Source of the DNA: Apus apus
Taxonomy: Eukaryota; Chordata; Aves; Apodiformes; Apodidae
DNA length: 64,000 nt
Direction of reading: 5' to 3'
NCBI RefSeq assembly: GCF_020740795.1
Contig: NC_067294.1
Location: forward strand, 6,572,001 to 6,636,000
Shown: positions 61,671 through 64,000 of the stretch, one piece after another
Layout of the letters: every line of letters starts with the position of its first letter
How positions within the stretch are numbered: position 1 is the stretch's first letter
Made by a program: the position numbers and the translations under genes
The notes under the pieces: generated by a model
The model's input: only the letters and a program-made list of their open reading frames with translations
Databases searched by the model: none
What the model was told of the DNA's origin: nothing

Positions 61671-61775
61671 GGACACAGGGCATCTGAGTTCTATTTCTAA
61701 CTCTGCCACAAACAACCTTCCCCTCCACACCCCACACCCCCCCACACCTCTGTTTCCTTTCTGCTATTTAACCCA
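61671..61775 (+). mobile_element. MIR-like SINE fossil with C-rich insertion
   Basis: GGGCATCTGAGTTCTATTTC followed by TAACTCTGCCAC resembles the MIR TGGGTTCTAGTCCCGGCTCTGCCAC-type segment. CACCTCTGTTTCCTTTCTGC at 61744 onward fits the next MIR part. Between them is a low-complexity CCCCTCCACACCCCACACCCC-type stretch (61730-61748). Confidence 0.35.
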
Positions 61776-62345
61776 TGTGCTTACTCAGGCTGCCAACAGG
61801 ACAGTCTCTGAGCTTGGACATGGGCATTCAGATTCTGAATTCTGAACAAGTTGCCCCAAATTTGGTTCGAAACTTCATGTGTTTCAGATGGGAATGAGTG
61901 AATTTTCTCTCCTTTCTATGATGGCTATGACTTTGTGTTAACAGCACTTTCTTCCTCAAATATTCCTAAATCCCAGGTTGTGCCTGGGAACTTCTTTTTA
62001 TTGTTAGTACTTCTATTGATTTATTTTCCACCCCCTCTTTTTCTTGAGCAAAGCTGCTTGTGGTTAAATAGGCTCCAACCTCATTAGAACTGCCACAAAC
62101 CAACAGCTCCTGCAATGATCCAAGGCTAAAGCAATAATCTAATTTCAGAAATCTGCCCTATCTGATGATGCTGGTGAGCACAGATTCCTCCACATCAAGC
62201 ACAGGGGTAAAATGCCTCTAATGGTGGGCAGGAAAAATAAATGAGAAAAGTGATGGTGTAGGGTTCCTTTCTTCATCTGTTGGGATCCCTTGCCTGTTAC
62301 TCTGAAATCCTTCCTTCCAAGACATGTTTGCAGGATGCTGCCCTC

Positions 62346-62395
<50 letters not shown>

Positions 62396-62559
62396 GCCAG
62401 GCTGTAGAGACTGATCTGTTCAACTCCTGGGCTCAGGGGTGAGAGCCCAGGTTGGGAAGCGATGGATCAGATGCAGAGGAGTTTAAGCCTTTTCTCTAGA
62501 GGAGTTTGCCACCTACTGATTTGCAGGTTCTTTCTAGCTTCTGCCAAGAGAAGTTGAGG
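61776..62559. other. Sequence immediately upstream of the GRIA1 CpG-rich block
   Basis: Holds the ATT microsatellite. Otherwise unique, with T-rich and AT-rich parts and no ORF of note. Confidence 0.6.
62346..62395 (+). repeat. (ATT)n microsatellite, about 16-17 units
   Basis: A perfect trinucleotide run of 50 bases, uninterrupted by eye. It lies about 570 bases before the GRIA1 start codon and just outside the CpG-rich block. Perfect runs of this length are usually length-polymorphic. Confidence 0.95.
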
Positions 62560-62728
62560 GGGAAAGCCCGCGGGTAGGTGGGAAACGCCCTTAGAGACCC
62601 CAGCCAGGACCCTCGGGGGCAGAACCAGTGCGAAGGGGGGATGCGGTACCCAGCTGTTGCGCTCCAACTGGGAGCAGGAGAATGAGCTGGGTGGAAGCGC
62701 CTGGTGTGTGCGTGTGCGCGTTGTGTGT

Positions 62729-62740
62729 GGCGGGGGAGGG
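62729..62740 (+). promoter_or_regulatory. GC box (Sp1/KLF-type) in GRIA1 promoter
   Basis: GGCGGGGGAGGG lies about 230 bases before the start codon. It fits the GC-box class bound by Sp1/KLF factors, and Sp1-type sites are usual in TATA-less neuronal promoters. This is a motif match only. Confidence 0.45.
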
Positions 62741-62805
62741 ATGTGGATGAGGAGCGGGCTCTCTTTCTTCTCCCGGGGATCAGTTAATCCTGCTGCCAGG
62801 CGGTG

Positions 62806-62826
62806 TTCAGCAGCAGTCTCAGCGCT
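62806..62826 (+). promoter_or_regulatory. Degenerate RE1/NRSE-like element (REST site candidate)
   Basis: The left half TTCAGCAGC and the right half CAGCGCT sit at exactly the spacing of the canonical 21-bp RE1. By my alignment 15 of 21 positions match. The mismatches include the usually conserved GGA that begins the right half, so binding may be weak or absent. REST represses neuronal genes in non-neuronal cells, and an RE1 is known in the sister gene GRIA2. The element lies 140 bases before the GRIA1 ATG, probably in or near the 5' UTR. Confidence 0.35.
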
Positions 62827-62858
62827 GGATTCCGAGCGAGGGAGACGCTCAACCCTGA

Positions 62859-64000
<1,142 letters not shown>

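Noticed and set aside
62145-62423. 92-codon minus-strand ORF with a poly-Ile run
   Set aside because: The isoleucines come from the (ATT)n microsatellite.

Overview
The window is vertebrate, almost certainly bird, nuclear DNA. The evidence is several CR1 LINE copies with avian-type 3' ends, a compact solo LTR, older amniote-wide repeat fossils, no dense coding, and one recognisable vertebrate exon at the right edge. The species cannot be fixed from the sequence alone.

The only protein-coding gene I can support is GRIA1, the AMPA-type glutamate receptor subunit GluA1, on the + strand. Its first coding exon is at 62967-63048. It encodes the signal peptide and the start of the mature N-terminus, and ends in a strong GTGAGT donor. 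The exon sits in a CpG-rich block (about 62560-63110) with a GC box, a degenerate REST/RE1-like element and two upstream AUGs out of frame with the main start. The remaining 63049-64000 is the start of intron 1. The rest of the gene lies beyond the window.

The other 62 kb are a gene desert upstream of GRIA1. No ORF resembles a known protein, apart from a decayed CR1 reverse-transcriptase fragment. Landmarks from left to right: CR1 tail (2.7 kb); CR1 RT fragment (6.1-6.36 kb); minus-strand solo LTR (6.6-7.6 kb); G-rich tract (10.1 kb); possible old CR1 piece (14.0 kb); long eroded CR1 (27.3-28.2 kb); MIR-like fossil (32.0 kb); strong G-quadruplex motif (35.2 kb); hairpin (38.1 kb); well-preserved CR1 3' end (38.9-39.2 kb); G-free A/C tract (43.3 kb); AT-rich candidate conserved block (44.8-45.1 kb); amniote repeat fossil (47.3 kb); further MIR-like fossils (54.6 and 61.7 kb); candidate conserved block (59.2 kb); and an ATT microsatellite (62.35 kb) about 570 bases before the GRIA1 start codon.

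I found no new multi-gene system. The most useful leads are regulatory: the GRIA1 leader uORFs, the RE1-like element, and the AT-rich blocks that may be enhancers of GRIA1. All of these need alignment or expression data to confirm.
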